Of a stretch of 64,000 nt of DNA, positions 1 to 8,615 are shown piece by piece. The DNA is taken from contig DIPM01000035.1 of the NCBI GenBank assembly GCA_002427105.1, forward strand, positions 1 through 64,000, read 5' to 3'. Made by a program: the position numbers and the translations under genes. Source of the stretch: Marinilabiliaceae bacterium UBA5488 (GTDB taxonomy: Bacteria; Bacteroidota; Bacteroidia; Bacteroidales; Marinilabiliaceae). The notes under the pieces are model-generated. The model was not told where the DNA came from, searched no databases, and saw only the letters and a list, made by a program, of their open reading frames with translations. Position 1 is the stretch's first letter. Each line of letters starts with the position of its first letter.

Positions 1-130
1 GAAAATTATTTAGGACAGTATTGGTAGTATTCCATACTTCAAATGCAGGACGTTCAATAATTTCCGGGCGTTTTTCTGCGCATCCGGCAAAAATTGGAAT
101 GATGAGTAAGAGAAAAAGTTTGTTTTTCAT
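1..130 (-). CDS. Lipoprotein, 5' part only (gene runs off the window)
   Basis: Reading leftwards from the ATG at 128-130, the frame is open to the first base of the window, giving about 43 residues. It begins MKNKLFLLLIIPIFAGC, a short basic start, a hydrophobic core and a lipobox (FAGC), so the product should be a lipidated envelope protein. The mature part visible (AEKRPEIIERPAFEVW) is not enough to assign a family. It is divergent from the barrel gene at 321. Function unknown. Confidence 0.6.
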   Translation of the reverse strand, partial: MKNKLFLLLIIPIFAGCAEKRPEIIERPAFEVWNTTNTVLNNF

Positions 131-223
131 AGTTCAAATTGTTTTAGTGAAATTTTAAACTAGGCAATATCGTATTAATAGTCAAATATTCTCTTATTGT
201 TTTTCCTCTAGCCGGTTTTTTGA

Positions 224-256
224 TTTGGGTATTAATATTATCTTTTAGTAAATTTG
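224..256 (+). promoter_or_regulatory. Bacteroidota-type promoter for the barrel gene at 321
   Basis: TTTG at 224-227 is followed by a 21-base spacer and TAAATTTG at 249-256, a full match to the -33/-7 pattern (TTTG, TAnnTTTG) known for the Bacteroidota primary sigma factor. It would place the transcript start about 60 bases upstream of the ATG at 321. Motif match only. Confidence 0.55.
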
Positions 257-320
257 CTGCTGTTTATATTCCAAGGCTTACTGTCATAGATAGAATATTT
301 AATTATTAATCCCGGTTCTG

Positions 321-899
321 ATGAGATTTTCCTTGATTGCGCTACTTCTTCTGGGTCTATGTAACTCTGTTCATGCTCAGAAAGAGTTTAAGCCTTATTC
401 TGAATATAGTTTAACGGGGGGAGCAAGCATTTCTCAAATGTTTATTCCTGACGTTCCTGGGAGCTTTCAGTTTGTCGGAAGTAGTTTTGGAGGGCGTTTC
501 TCTTATTTTGGGGAGAAGATCTTAGGCATTATGCTTGAGCTAAGATATAGCAGCTTAATGGGCAATGAGCCTGATGTTAGTAATTTGTCATACAGCTATA
601 TACACACTCCGGTAATGACCCGTATAAGCGTGCCTTTTGGAAAATCTGCCCTATCTATTAATTTGGGTTCTTACGTTCAATTTCCTCTTACTTATGATAG
701 CGGGCTAGTTATGGAAAGAAATGCTCTTTTGGGTTTGGCAGGTGGTCTGGATTTCACTTTTCCTGTGAGACGGCAGTTTATTGCCGGTGTTGAAGGTCGT
801 TATAATTACAATCTTCACTCAAACAGTACTTCGATTGATAATCTCTGGGCCTCATGGATAGAGCTTGGACTGGTGTTCACTTACTCAAATAAGCGATGA
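321..899 (+). CDS. Small outer-membrane beta-barrel protein (porin-like)
   Basis: A 192-residue protein with an N-terminal signal peptide (MRFSLIALLLLGLCNSVHAQ) and a mature part of alternating hydrophobic/polar strands rich in Gly, Tyr, Ser and Phe. It ends in an aromatic-rich strand (ELGLVFTYSNKR), as outer-membrane barrels do. The size fits the 8-stranded OmpA-like/PorT-like barrels common in Bacteroidota. A good promoter lies just upstream (224-256). The exact role is not visible; no enzymatic motif is present. Monocistronic, since the next gene (rprY) runs towards it. Confidence 0.6.
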   Translation: MRFSLIALLLLGLCNSVHAQKEFKPYSEYSLTGGASISQMFIPDVPGSFQFVGSSFGGRFSYFGEKILGIMLELRYSSLMGNEPDVSNLSYSYIHTPVMTRISVPFGKSALSINLGSYVQFPLTYDSGLVMERNALLGLAGGLDFTFPVRRQFIAGVEGRYNYNLHSNSTSIDNLWASWIELGLVFTYSNKR

Positions 900-902
900 T
901 AG

Positions 903-968
903 TTGGGAGTTACAAGTTATGAGTTATAAGTTATCAACTTGAAACTATGATGACTGCTCACTGCTCAG
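903..968. repeat. Intergenic AT-rich phrase repeat (aagttatgagttataagttat type)
   Basis: The spacer after the barrel gene contains reiterated short words (agttacaagttatgag, ttataagttat, actgctcactgctcag). Very similar word strings recur at 53211-53273 and related ones at 43496-43695, so this looks like a dispersed low-complexity intergenic repeat, not a coding or regulatory element. No transposase is associated. Confidence 0.5.
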
Positions 969-1064
969 CGAAAAATTGCATAAATAATTCAACTTTAGCT
1001 CTCTAATATCCGGATTTCCGTATATAAGAAAGCTAAAGACAAGTTTCGCTGTTGGCGGCTGCTA

Positions 1065-1748
1065 TTACATTACCAGCTTGTAGCCTTTGCCGTGCACGTT
1101 AAGAATTTCGACCGAGGGGTCGTCTTTAAGGTGCTTACGCAGTTTGGTGATGTAAACGTCCATGCTTCTGGCGTTAAAGTAATTGTCGTCCACCCAGATT
1201 GTTTTCAGGGCAAAGTTACGTTCAAGTACTTTGTTAGCGTTGTTGCATAGAAGCTTTAGCAGTTCCGACTCCTTGGTGGTGAGTTTTACAACTGATTCAC
1301 CATCGATAAGCTGTTGCTTTTGGGTGTCAAATTTGAATTTCCCGATTTGGAAAACATCCTGACTTGCAAGTGTTCCTTTTGTGCGTCGAAGTATTGCTTC
1401 GATGCGAAAAAGGAGTTCTTCCATGCTGAAAGGTTTGGTCAGATAATCGTCTGCACCAATCTTAAAGCCTTGAAAGATATCCTCTTTCATTGATTTGGCT
1501 GTCAGGAAGATGATAGGTACATCGGTGTTAACCATCCTAATTTCCTTGGCCAGGGTGAAGCCGTCTTTCTTGGGCATCATTACGTCGAATATACACACGT
1601 CGTATTTTTTGCTCATAAAGGCGTCATAACCGGCTTCGCCATCAGGCATCAGGTCAGTTTCGTATCCTTTTGCTACCAGATATTCCCGGAGCAGCATCCC
1701 CAGGTTCTCATCATCTTCGGTCAGGAGAATTTTATATTCTTTTTCCAT
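1065..1748 (-). CDS. rprY: Response regulator RprY, OmpR family
   Basis: A 227-residue two-domain regulator. The receiver domain (about 1-120) has the acidic pair E11/D12-D13, phospho-acceptor D55 (CIFDVMMPKKDG), T83 and K105 (GADDYLTKPF). The C-terminal winged helix (about 130-227) contains the OmpR-type segment ARSMDVYITKLRKHL. The sequence around ENLGMLLREYL and MMPKKDGFTLA closely resembles Bacteroides RprY as I remember it. It is encoded directly after the kinase gene with a 28-base overlap, so the pair is translationally coupled. Target genes cannot be read from the window. Confidence 0.88.
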   Translation of the reverse strand: MEKEYKILLTEDDENLGMLLREYLVAKGYETDLMPDGEAGYDAFMSKKYDVCIFDVMMPKKDGFTLAKEIRMVNTDVPIIFLTAKSMKEDIFQGFKIGADDYLTKPFSMEELLFRIEAILRRTKGTLASQDVFQIGKFKFDTQKQQLIDGESVVKLTTKESELLKLLCNNANKVLERNFALKTIWVDDNYFNARSMDVYITKLRKHLKDDPSVEILNVHGKGYKLVM

Positions 1749-3322
1749 TCCTTGTTGCTTTTAAGGGGTAAAAATATTTCAAATTTTGTTCCAATATTAA
1801 TCTCACTTTCAACTTTTATCTCCGCACCATGGTCTTCGACAATTTTCTTCACATAAGCCAATCCCAAACCGAAGCCTTTAACATTATGTATGTTTCCCGT
1901 TGGTACGCGATAAAACTTCTCAAAGATACGTTTTAAATTTTCTTTTGAAATACCTAAACCATTATCTTCTATATTTATTACAATTCCGGTAGGACGATTC
2001 CATGTCTTTACCTTAAAATGGGGGGTTCCTCTTTTATACTTTAGTGCATTGTCCAGCAAGTTAAAAATAACATTTGTAAAATGTACTTCGTCCACCTGCG
2101 CAAATGGATTTTTTGCCTCCAATTTTTCTACAATAGTGCCTTTTTGGTTTTCTATTTTAATTCTAAAACTGTTTACAACGCCATGCACGAGCTCGTTGAT
2201 ATTAGTTTTTTTCATCTTCAGGCCGGCTGTCCCTTTGTCAAAGATAGCCATTTGCAGCACTTTTTCAACCTGGAAGCTCAATCTTTTACTTTCATCCTGA
2301 ATTACTCCTGAAATATGCTGCAATGTTGATGGCGTTTTGGCAACGGCTCCATCTTTTAGCATTTGTGAGGCTAAAGATATTGTAGATATTGGGGTTTTAA
2401 ATTCGTGGGTCATGTTGTTGATAAAATCATTTTTGATTTCATCGAGCCTTTTTTGCCTTATGATAATTACCATGGTAAGTATTGACATTAGAATCATTAC
2501 CATGGTGAAGATTACCGTGGGCAGGACCATACCCATAGACTCCATTATAAAGTTAGGCCTTTTTGGAAAATATACCAGAAGATAATTGGGCTTGGGGTGA
2601 ACGTCGTTCGGGAAGAGGTGTTTTTGATATGGTACTGAGGTCTGTTCTCTTTCAAATTTTGTGGTTGAAGCAACCAAATCGCCGCGCGAGTTATATATAC
2701 CGAATTCGAAAGGGAGTGAAATCCCTCTTTCATCAAAGGCTTGCAAGAGGGTAACATCCATAATTTCAGTGGATACACGTTCCTGAATTGGTTTGTCGCT
2801 GATAAAATATCCCTTCATCAGTCGTGCCTCCTGTTCAGATATTTTAGTTCTGAACTGTGACTGCAAATAATTTAATGCATGTGAAAGAGGATCATTTTTT
2901 TCGGACTGCGAAAATGCCATAGGGGTGTTGTCCTCGTAGCTGTAAATAAGCGAGTCTTGCTGGTAGGTTGACACCCTGGTGCTTAGTTGCGACCTGGTAA
3001 TTGAGAGATCCAATGAAATGTCATATTGAAGTCGGCTGTCCTCTTTGCCTCCTTGCTTCTTGCTTGAAAAGTAACGATTTTCATTTTGCAATGATGGCGG
3101 CAGCTTAACATTAGGTTCCAACTCAAACTGAGCTGAGAGAGACGATGTCTCGTTGATTTCGAGTCTGTGAACAGCTTGGTCAAGAGCCTGCCGCACCAGT
3201 TGGTCGAAATGATCTTCTTTTATGCTAGTAGCATTTCTTATCCATAAAAGCTGGATATATATCAGACCTACCAGTGTGATAGTGATGATTATTATCAGGA
3301 ATTGAATAAACCTTCTACTCAT
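1721..3322 (-). CDS. rprX: Sensor histidine kinase RprX
   Basis: Membrane sensor kinase of about 533 residues partnering RprY. One N-terminal membrane helix (about 5-28), a periplasmic sensor of about 235 residues, a second membrane helix (about 266-290), then the HisKA domain with NNMTHEFKTPIST (phospho-acceptor His306) and the ATPase domain with N box (NVIFNLLDNALKY), G1 (NIEDNGLGI), F box and G2 (GFGLGLAYVKK). The longer frame begins with GTG at 3328; the ATG at 3322 (MSRRFIQFL) is the more natural start. The periplasmic part has no recognisable ligand motif. Confidence 0.88.
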   Translation of the reverse strand: MSRRFIQFLIIIITITLVGLIYIQLLWIRNATSIKEDHFDQLVRQALDQAVHRLEINETSSLSAQFELEPNVKLPPSLQNENRYFSSKKQGGKEDSRLQYDISLDLSITRSQLSTRVSTYQQDSLIYSYEDNTPMAFSQSEKNDPLSHALNYLQSQFRTKISEQEARLMKGYFISDKPIQERVSTEIMDVTLLQAFDERGISLPFEFGIYNSRGDLVASTTKFEREQTSVPYQKHLFPNDVHPKPNYLLVYFPKRPNFIMESMGMVLPTVIFTMVMILMSILTMVIIIRQKRLDEIKNDFINNMTHEFKTPISTISLASQMLKDGAVAKTPSTLQHISGVIQDESKRLSFQVEKVLQMAIFDKGTAGLKMKKTNINELVHGVVNSFRIKIENQKGTIVEKLEAKNPFAQVDEVHFTNVIFNLLDNALKYKRGTPHFKVKTWNRPTGIVINIEDNGLGISKENLKRIFEKFYRVPTGNIHNVKGFGLGLAYVKKIVEDHGAEIKVESEINIGTKFEIFLPLKSNKEWKKNIKFS

Positions 3323-3402
3323 ATTCACAAAAATAGTTTTCAGAAGTCAGATTCCGGCCTGTTTAACAATAATTAACTACATTGGCCTGAAAATCAAGGC
3401 CT

Positions 3403-4158
3403 TTAATTAAGAATTGTGCTTTTTATGCTGCTTACCTTTTCGAGTGCTTCTTCTGCGGCATTTTGTTGAGCTTCTTTTTTAGATGTTCCGCGTCCTTCTC
3501 CCATAACAACATAGTCAACAAAGGCCTGGGCAATAAAGCTTACTTCCTTGTTTTCGGGATATTCCTCGGTTACAAAATGGATGGCACTGCGATTTTTTTG
3601 TCCCCACTCTATAAGGACTGATTTATAGTTGGTGTCGTTTTCAATTATCTCATCCAAATCACTAATGCTATTAATAAGTTTGCGGATAATAAACTTTCGT
3701 GCGGCACGGGAGCCTTTGTCAAGGTAAATTGCGCCTATAAGAGCCTCCAGTGCATCGCCGGGGATATGTGTTTGAGCCAGGTCTGTCGGTGCCTGAGTTC
3801 TAATTAGCCTATCGAGTCCCAATTGCATGGCGATGCGGTTCATATTATTACGGTTAACAATTCGGGCACGCATTTTTGTCAGTGCCCCCTCATCCTTATC
3901 GGGGTAGCGTAAGAAGAGTTCATGAGCAACGACAGCTCCTAAAATGGCATCTCCCAGATATTCAAGTCTTTCATTGTTTAGCGGCTGTCCATTTTCATTT
4001 TTCATCATAAGGGATTTATGATGACAGGCCAAAATGTAATAGTCAAGATTTCGCGGTAAGATCCCTGTTGTTTGGTATATCAAATAATAAAACTTCTTTC
4101 CCTTACGGGGAAGAAGTTTTATTTGTATTAAAAGATGTTTGAACACAGTATTATTCAA
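3403..4158 (-). CDS. rnc: Ribonuclease III
   Basis: A 251-residue double-strand-specific endoribonuclease for rRNA and mRNA processing. The signature NERLEYLGDAIL gives metal-site residues E63, E66 and D70; the second acidic set is D135/E138 (GDALEALIGAIY). A dsRNA-binding domain follows (about 173-243: SVLIEWGQ, GRGTSKKEAQQNAAEEAL). The start overlaps the end of fabF by 8 bases, so it is the last gene of the acpP-fabF-rnc operon, an order also seen in other bacteria. Codons 12-25 form a long hairpin in the message (separate entry), which may matter for its expression. Confidence 0.93.
   Translation of the reverse strand: MNNTVFKHLLIQIKLLPRKGKKFYYLIYQTTGILPRNLDYYILACHHKSLMMKNENGQPLNNERLEYLGDAILGAVVAHELFLRYPDKDEGALTKMRARIVNRNNMNRIAMQLGLDRLIRTQAPTDLAQTHIPGDALEALIGAIYLDKGSRAARKFIIRKLINSISDLDEIIENDTNYKSVLIEWGQKNRSAIHFVTEEYPENKEVSFIAQAFVDYVVMGEGRGTSKKEAQQNAAEEALEKVSSIKSTILN
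4086..4123 (-). promoter_or_regulatory. Long stem-loop inside the 5' end of the rnc message
   Basis: On the minus strand AATAAAACTTCTTCCCC, loop GTAA, then GGGAAAGAAGTTTTATT form a 17-base-pair stem with one C-A mismatch. The hairpin covers codons 12-25 of rnc. E. coli RNase III autoregulates by cutting a stem-loop in the 5' leader of its own message; this hairpin is a plausible analogue placed in the coding region. The stem is seen directly; cleavage is inference. Confidence 0.45.
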
Positions 4159-5401
4159 ATGCTTTAAGAATCACGCATGCGTTATGACCACCAAATCCAA
4201 ATGTGTTTGATAGAGCCACTCTTACTGACCTTTTCTGAGCCTTATTAAAGGTTAGATTCAGCTTGGAATCCAGTCCCGGATCGGCAGTAAAATGGTTAAT
4301 CGTAGGAGGCACAATGCCGTTTTGGATAGCAAGTATTGAAGCAATAGCCTCAATAGCTCCTGTCCCTCCCAGCAAGTGACCTGTCATTGATTTGGTTGAG
4401 CTGATATTCATTTTGTATGAATGGTCACCAAATACTTCAATAATTGCTTTTGTTTCAGCAATGTCCCCAAGGGGTGTAGAGGTACCATGTACGTTAATGT
4501 AATCAACTTCAGTAGGATCGATATTCCCGTCTTTCAGGGCGGCTTCCATTACCTTGCGTGCACCAAGTCCTTCAGGATGCGGTGCCGTTAGATGATAAGC
4601 ATCGGCAGTCATGCCGGTTCCCCGAATTTCACAGTATATGCGTGCTCCTCTGTTTACTGCATGTTCATACTCTTCGAGGATAAGAGCTCCTGCTCCTTCG
4701 CCAATAACAAATCCATCTCTGTCCTTGTCGAATGGACGCGATGCAGTCGATGGGTCATCGTTTCTTGTTGAAAGTGCTTGCAGCGAATTAAATCCTCCAA
4801 CGCCGGCCTCATTGATGGCAGCTTCCGAGCCTCCGGTAACAAATACCTTGCCCTTGCCCAGCCTGATAAGGTTGTATGCATCAGAAATTGCATGTGTTGA
4901 TGATGCACACGCAGATACAGTGGCATAGTTTGGTCCTCTGAACCCATACCTCATAGAAATAAGACCTGCCGCAATGTCAGTTATCATTTTAGGTATGAAG
5001 AACGGGCTGAATCGAGGAGTTCCGTTGCCCTGCACAAAACCCTTCACTTCCTCCATGAAGGTAATAATTCCACCAATACCGGCACCCCAAATTACACCTG
5101 ATTCATCAAGGTCGATTTTTTCGAGATTAAGACCGGAATCTTGAATTGCTTGCTCAGATGCTGCAATAGCAAACTGAGCAAACAAATCTGTTTTTCTTAC
5201 CTCTTTACGATCGAGGTAATCTTCAGGATTAAAACCCTTTACCTCGCAAGCAAATTTAGTTTTGAAATTGGTGGCGTCAAATCGAGTAATGGGTTTGGCA
5301 CCACTTACCCCGTTTACAAGGCCGTCCCAGTATTCTTTTACTGAGTTGCCTATCGGCGTAATGGCTCCCATGCCCGTTACAACTACTCTTTTTAACTCCA
5401 T
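4151..5401 (-). CDS. fabF: Beta-ketoacyl-ACP synthase II
   Basis: A 416-residue condensing enzyme of fatty-acid elongation, adding malonyl-ACP units to acyl-ACP in the cytoplasm. The Cys-His-His active site is complete: C165 (TVSACASSTHA), H305 (NVHGTSTPLGD) and H342 (KSMTGHLLGGTGA). Length and N-terminus (MELKRVVVTGMGAITPIG) match FabF. It sits 31 bases after acpP, its acyl carrier substrate, and overlaps rnc by 8 bases. Confidence 0.95.
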   Translation of the reverse strand: MELKRVVVTGMGAITPIGNSVKEYWDGLVNGVSGAKPITRFDATNFKTKFACEVKGFNPEDYLDRKEVRKTDLFAQFAIAASEQAIQDSGLNLEKIDLDESGVIWGAGIGGIITFMEEVKGFVQGNGTPRFSPFFIPKMITDIAAGLISMRYGFRGPNYATVSACASSTHAISDAYNLIRLGKGKVFVTGGSEAAINEAGVGGFNSLQALSTRNDDPSTASRPFDKDRDGFVIGEGAGALILEEYEHAVNRGARIYCEIRGTGMTADAYHLTAPHPEGLGARKVMEAALKDGNIDPTEVDYINVHGTSTPLGDIAETKAIIEVFGDHSYKMNISSTKSMTGHLLGGTGAIEAIASILAIQNGIVPPTINHFTADPGLDSKLNLTFNKAQKRSVRVALSNTFGFGGHNACVILKAFE

Positions 5402-5432
5402 AATTTAATTTTCGGTGATACTAATGGTTGTC

Positions 5433-5669
5433 TTACTTGGCGTTTTCTTCGATGTATGCAATGGCATCACCTACTGTGCCGATGTTTTCAGCTTGATCAT
5501 CTGGAATCGCGATATTAAACTCCTTTTCAAATTCCATAATCAACTCAACAGTGTCAAGAGAGTCAGCACCCAGGTCGTTGGTGAAGCTAGCCTCTGGAGC
5601 AACTTCTGATTCATCTACTCCCAACTTGTCCACAATAATTGCTTTAACTCTTGATGCAATGTCTGACAT
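5433..5669 (-). CDS. acpP: Acyl carrier protein
   Basis: A 78-residue acidic four-helix protein carrying acyl chains on 4'-phosphopantetheine. The attachment motif GADSLDTVELIM places the modified serine at S37. First gene of the acpP-fabF-rnc operon, with a promoter-like pattern upstream (5707-5742). Divergent from purN at 5837, an arrangement also seen in other Bacteroidota. Confidence 0.96.
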   Translation of the reverse strand: MSDIASRVKAIIVDKLGVDESEVAPEASFTNDLGADSLDTVELIMEFEKEFNIAIPDDQAENIGTVGDAIAYIEENAK

Positions 5670-5706
5670 AGCTTTAAATTTTTAGTTAATAATTCAATTT
5701 TAGTTT

Positions 5707-5742
5707 CAAAAATAATTGTGCAAAGAAAAAGATTTGCTCAAA
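5707..5742 (-). promoter_or_regulatory. Candidate promoter of the acpP-fabF-rnc operon
   Basis: On the minus strand TTTG (5739-5742), a 24-base spacer and TATTTTTG (5707-5714) fit the Bacteroidota -33/-7 pattern, with a spacer one or two bases longer than usual. The leader would be about 32-34 bases. Confidence 0.4.
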
Positions 5743-5836
5743 ATAAATCAAATATTCCTTCAATGAAATTCTCTAAGCGTATACTTTTTTTATAATTTTA
5801 GGGTTTTGTTGAGGCTTTTTGCATTAATATAATAAT

Positions 5837-6418
5837 ATGAAAATGAGAAATTTGGTCGTGCTGGCGTCGGGTTCAGGTAGTAATGCTGAAAATATTATCA
5901 GGTTTTTTAAATTAAGTAAAAATGTTAAAGTTTCTTATTTATTGTCAAGCAGGCCTGATGCTTATGCTTTGCAAAGGGCTAAGGCTCTGGGTGTGAATAC
6001 TATGGTCTTCAACAGGGACGATTTTTATAACAATGGCAAAGTTGCAAATTTTTTACGAGAAGAGCAACCGGATTTGATTGTATTAGCTGGTTTTCTGTGG
6101 CTTGTGCCTCAGGAAATCATAAAAGACTTTCCCAATCGGATTGTAAATATTCACCCTGCTCTTTTGCCAAAATATGGGGGGAAGGGTATGTATGGTGATA
6201 AAGTTCATCGTGCAATTATCGAAAACGGGGAAAGTGAATCGGGTATAACAATTCACTTTGTAAATGAGAAATATGACGAAGGCAGCACGATTTTTCAGGC
6301 TCGTTGTACCCTCAGCGCTGATGAAACATCTTCAAGCCTGGCAGAGAAAATTCATAATCTTGAACATGAACACTTCCCGCGTGTGATTCAGCAGGTGCTT
6401 GAGTCCCTTGAGCAGTAA
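5837..6418 (+). CDS. purN: Phosphoribosylglycinamide formyltransferase
   Basis: A 193-residue enzyme that transfers a formyl group from 10-formyl-THF to GAR, the third step of purine synthesis. Catalytic residues N104 and H106 (RIVNIHPALLPKY) and D147 (NEKYDEGS) are present, with the N-terminal nucleotide loop LASGSGSNAENI. The C-terminal LEHEHFPRVI segment is a family feature and confirms the end. The last 107 bases lie under the end of the convergent M23 peptidase gene. Confidence 0.95.
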   Translation: MKMRNLVVLASGSGSNAENIIRFFKLSKNVKVSYLLSSRPDAYALQRAKALGVNTMVFNRDDFYNNGKVANFLREEQPDLIVLAGFLWLVPQEIIKDFPNRIVNIHPALLPKYGGKGMYGDKVHRAIIENGESESGITIHFVNEKYDEGSTIFQARCTLSADETSSSLAEKIHNLEHEHFPRVIQQVLESLEQ

Positions 6419-7691
6419 GGAGGGATGATTGTTGGTCAAGCTTTTCCAATTCTGATTTAAGGGGCATAATAAACTCAAGGTAGGCGGTCATTTTTTCTTC
6501 TGCTATGGGTTCGACCGGCGGAGCTTCAACTTTTAGCGGGTCTGTTGGCGAGCCGTTGCGATACATTCTAAAGTCCAGATGTGGACCTGTTGAAAGTCCT
6601 GAACTGCCAACGTAGCCTATCAGTTGTCCCTGCCTTACGAATCCTCCTTTGCTTACTCCTTTGGCAAATCCTTGAAGATGCATATAAACAGAAGTGTAAA
6701 CGCTGTTGTGACGTATTTTTATGTAATTTCCTCCACCTTTGGCATCCCAGCCCCGATGCAGGACTGTGCCATCTCCAATGGCATATACCGGTGTTCCGGC
6801 AGAAGCGGCGTAATCAACACCATGGTGAGGACGCCGTATTTTAAGTACGGGATGAAGGCGGCTATTGCTAAAACGGGAGCTGATTCTGGAAAATTTCAGT
6901 GGTGCTTTTAGGAAGGCCTTTCTGAGGCTGTTTCCTTCCTCATCGTAGTAGCTCCATCCTGTGCTGTCTTCCGGGAAGCGAAAGGCTAAATAATCCCTTC
7001 CTTTGTGGTTAAATTCGGCTGCATGTATTGCCGCAATACCCACTGAAGTGCTGTCAACATACATTTCGTCATATATCACCGTGAAATTATCACCTTTTTC
7101 GATACCGAAGAAATCAACAGTCCATGCATATATTTCGGAGAGCTCAATTGCCAATAAGGGATTGAGCTTATTCTCGCTTACGGTGTTCCAAAGCGAACTG
7201 TTGATGGTGCCGGTGGCTGTTTGCCTGAATATCTCTACCGGTTTTGAATCGCGCCTTACTTTCAGTGAGTCGCTGAGCTGCATCACCACGAAGTCGGTGT
7301 TATCAATTTCATAAACAAACCATAGGGGCGTACGCAGTGAGTCGCGGCTGTAAAACATCGAATATTGGTTGCCTGCGCGTATTCGTTTAACATCGAACAC
7401 ATCACAGCAGTTGTCTGCCAGTTGGTTAATTATAGGGTAATCAACGTTTTGCGAAAGCAGTATTGTTGCAAGATTCTGATTTCGGGCCACCTTGAATTTC
7501 TCGATAAAGAAAGAGTCTTCCACTAAGCCATATATCAATTTCGGGGGAGGAATGTTAGGCAATTTTTCCTCCTCGATGAGCTCCAGTTGCCGAAGCTTAA
7601 CGTCATTTTTGGCACGCCACTTAAGTATGTATATGCTTACAGAGCCCGCCAGGATAAGCGTTGCAGCAACAAAAATCAAAATCTTCCTCAT
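6312..7691 (-). CDS. M23-family cell-wall metallopeptidase
   Basis: About 459 residues with an N-terminal membrane anchor (MRKILIFVAATLILAGSVSI), an OapA/peptidase-associated middle region, and an M23 domain with the zinc motif RRPHHGVDYAA and a second motif SSGLSTGPHLDFRMYR. M23 enzymes cut peptidoglycan cross-bridges. The usual HxH reads HLD here, so one zinc-ligand position is Asp, not His. An upstream in-frame ATG (7724) precedes MRKIL, but the signal anchor argues for 7691. The C-terminal 35 codons overlap purN on the other strand; those residues do not look conserved. Confidence 0.82.
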   Translation of the reverse strand: MRKILIFVAATLILAGSVSIYILKWRAKNDVKLRQLELIEEEKLPNIPPPKLIYGLVEDSFFIEKFKVARNQNLATILLSQNVDYPIINQLADNCCDVFDVKRIRAGNQYSMFYSRDSLRTPLWFVYEIDNTDFVVMQLSDSLKVRRDSKPVEIFRQTATGTINSSLWNTVSENKLNPLLAIELSEIYAWTVDFFGIEKGDNFTVIYDEMYVDSTSVGIAAIHAAEFNHKGRDYLAFRFPEDSTGWSYYDEEGNSLRKAFLKAPLKFSRISSRFSNSRLHPVLKIRRPHHGVDYAASAGTPVYAIGDGTVLHRGWDAKGGGNYIKIRHNSVYTSVYMHLQGFAKGVSKGGFVRQGQLIGYVGSSGLSTGPHLDFRMYRNGSPTDPLKVEAPPVEPIAEEKMTAYLEFIMPLKSELEKLDQQSSLLTAQGTQAPAESHAGSVHVQDYEFSLPGLKMFHQR

Positions 7692-7754
7692 CAGTCTTAT
7701 ATTTATTGCGGGTAAATATAGCAATGAAGAGCTGTTTTTCCAAAAGAGCCCGGC

Positions 7755-8615
7755 CTATGCTTTTAGGCTGTCAAATCCTTGTCCGTAAACACCCATAACG
7801 CTTCCCATAGTAATAAAGGCCTGGGGGTCAATTTCTTTGATGATTCGCAGTATTATTTGAGACTCGCTTTTTCGGGCAATAACCATAAGTACCCTGACCT
7901 CCTTGCCTGAGTATCCTCCTTCAGCCGGGATAATGGTAAGCCCGCGTCGGGCTATATGAATAATGTGTTCTTTAATATCTTCATTCTTTTCAGAAAATAT
8001 AAAAAACTGAACCGTCTGTTTGGTACCGCTTATTATTACATCTACTGTATAGGCCAAAATAGCCATTGTAACGAAACCAAAAATCATGGTTTCCAGAGAT
8101 CTGAACAGCAAAAATGAAGAGCAAATAACGACAGCGTCTATATAAAGCAAGAGCCTGCCCAGGGTAATGTTGCGATACTTGTTGATCATCAGGGCTATAA
8201 TATCCGATCCTCCTGTGCTTCCGCCATTTAAAAAGACGATGCCGGCACCTGTACCTGCTAAAATCCCTCCTGTGACTACGGCCATTATTCTGTCGCTTAT
8301 CAGAGGCTCGCTAACCAGGTGGTTTATTATCGAAAGAAAGAGAGAAAATACAGTTACAGAATAGATGCTTTTGATGCCAAATGAAGCCCCAATCACCTTC
8401 ATCGAGGTGATGATAAGAATGGCATTCATTGCAAGCGTCATCAAGCCTATATCTACACCTGTCGAAAAGTGTAAAATAGTTGCAACTCCCGTAACCCCAC
8501 CGGCAATGATATGCGAGGGAATTATAAAACCTGCCCACCCGGAGGTGCTAATGGCCAGACCAATCGTCAGGCTTAGGTAGGAGAAGAACTCTTTTCTTAC
8601 ATTTTTAAAGCTCAT
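7755..8615 (-). CDS. YitT family membrane protein (DUF161/DUF2179)
   Basis: A 286-residue protein with five to six membrane helices in the first 200 residues, including the family segment GGSTGGSDIIALMINK, then a soluble C-terminal DUF2179 domain (RRGLTIIPAEGGYSGKEVRVLM). Members are widespread inner-membrane proteins of unsettled transport function. Its ATG overlaps the leuS stop by one base (TGATG shape), so translation is coupled to leuS. Confidence 0.82.
   Translation of the reverse strand: MSFKNVRKEFFSYLSLTIGLAISTSGWAGFIIPSHIIAGGVTGVATILHFSTGVDIGLMTLAMNAILIITSMKVIGASFGIKSIYSVTVFSLFLSIINHLVSEPLISDRIMAVVTGGILAGTGAGIVFLNGGSTGGSDIIALMINKYRNITLGRLLLYIDAVVICSSFLLFRSLETMIFGFVTMAILAYTVDVIISGTKQTVQFFIFSEKNEDIKEHIIHIARRGLTIIPAEGGYSGKEVRVLMVIARKSESQIILRIIKEIDPQAFITMGSVMGVYGQGFDSLKA

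Noticed and set aside
3328..3335. TATTTTTG as the -7 box of rprX, and TACTTTTG at 38153-38160 for the MATE gene
   Set aside because: Both lie so near the start codons that the messages would be almost leaderless, and no -33 partner is present.
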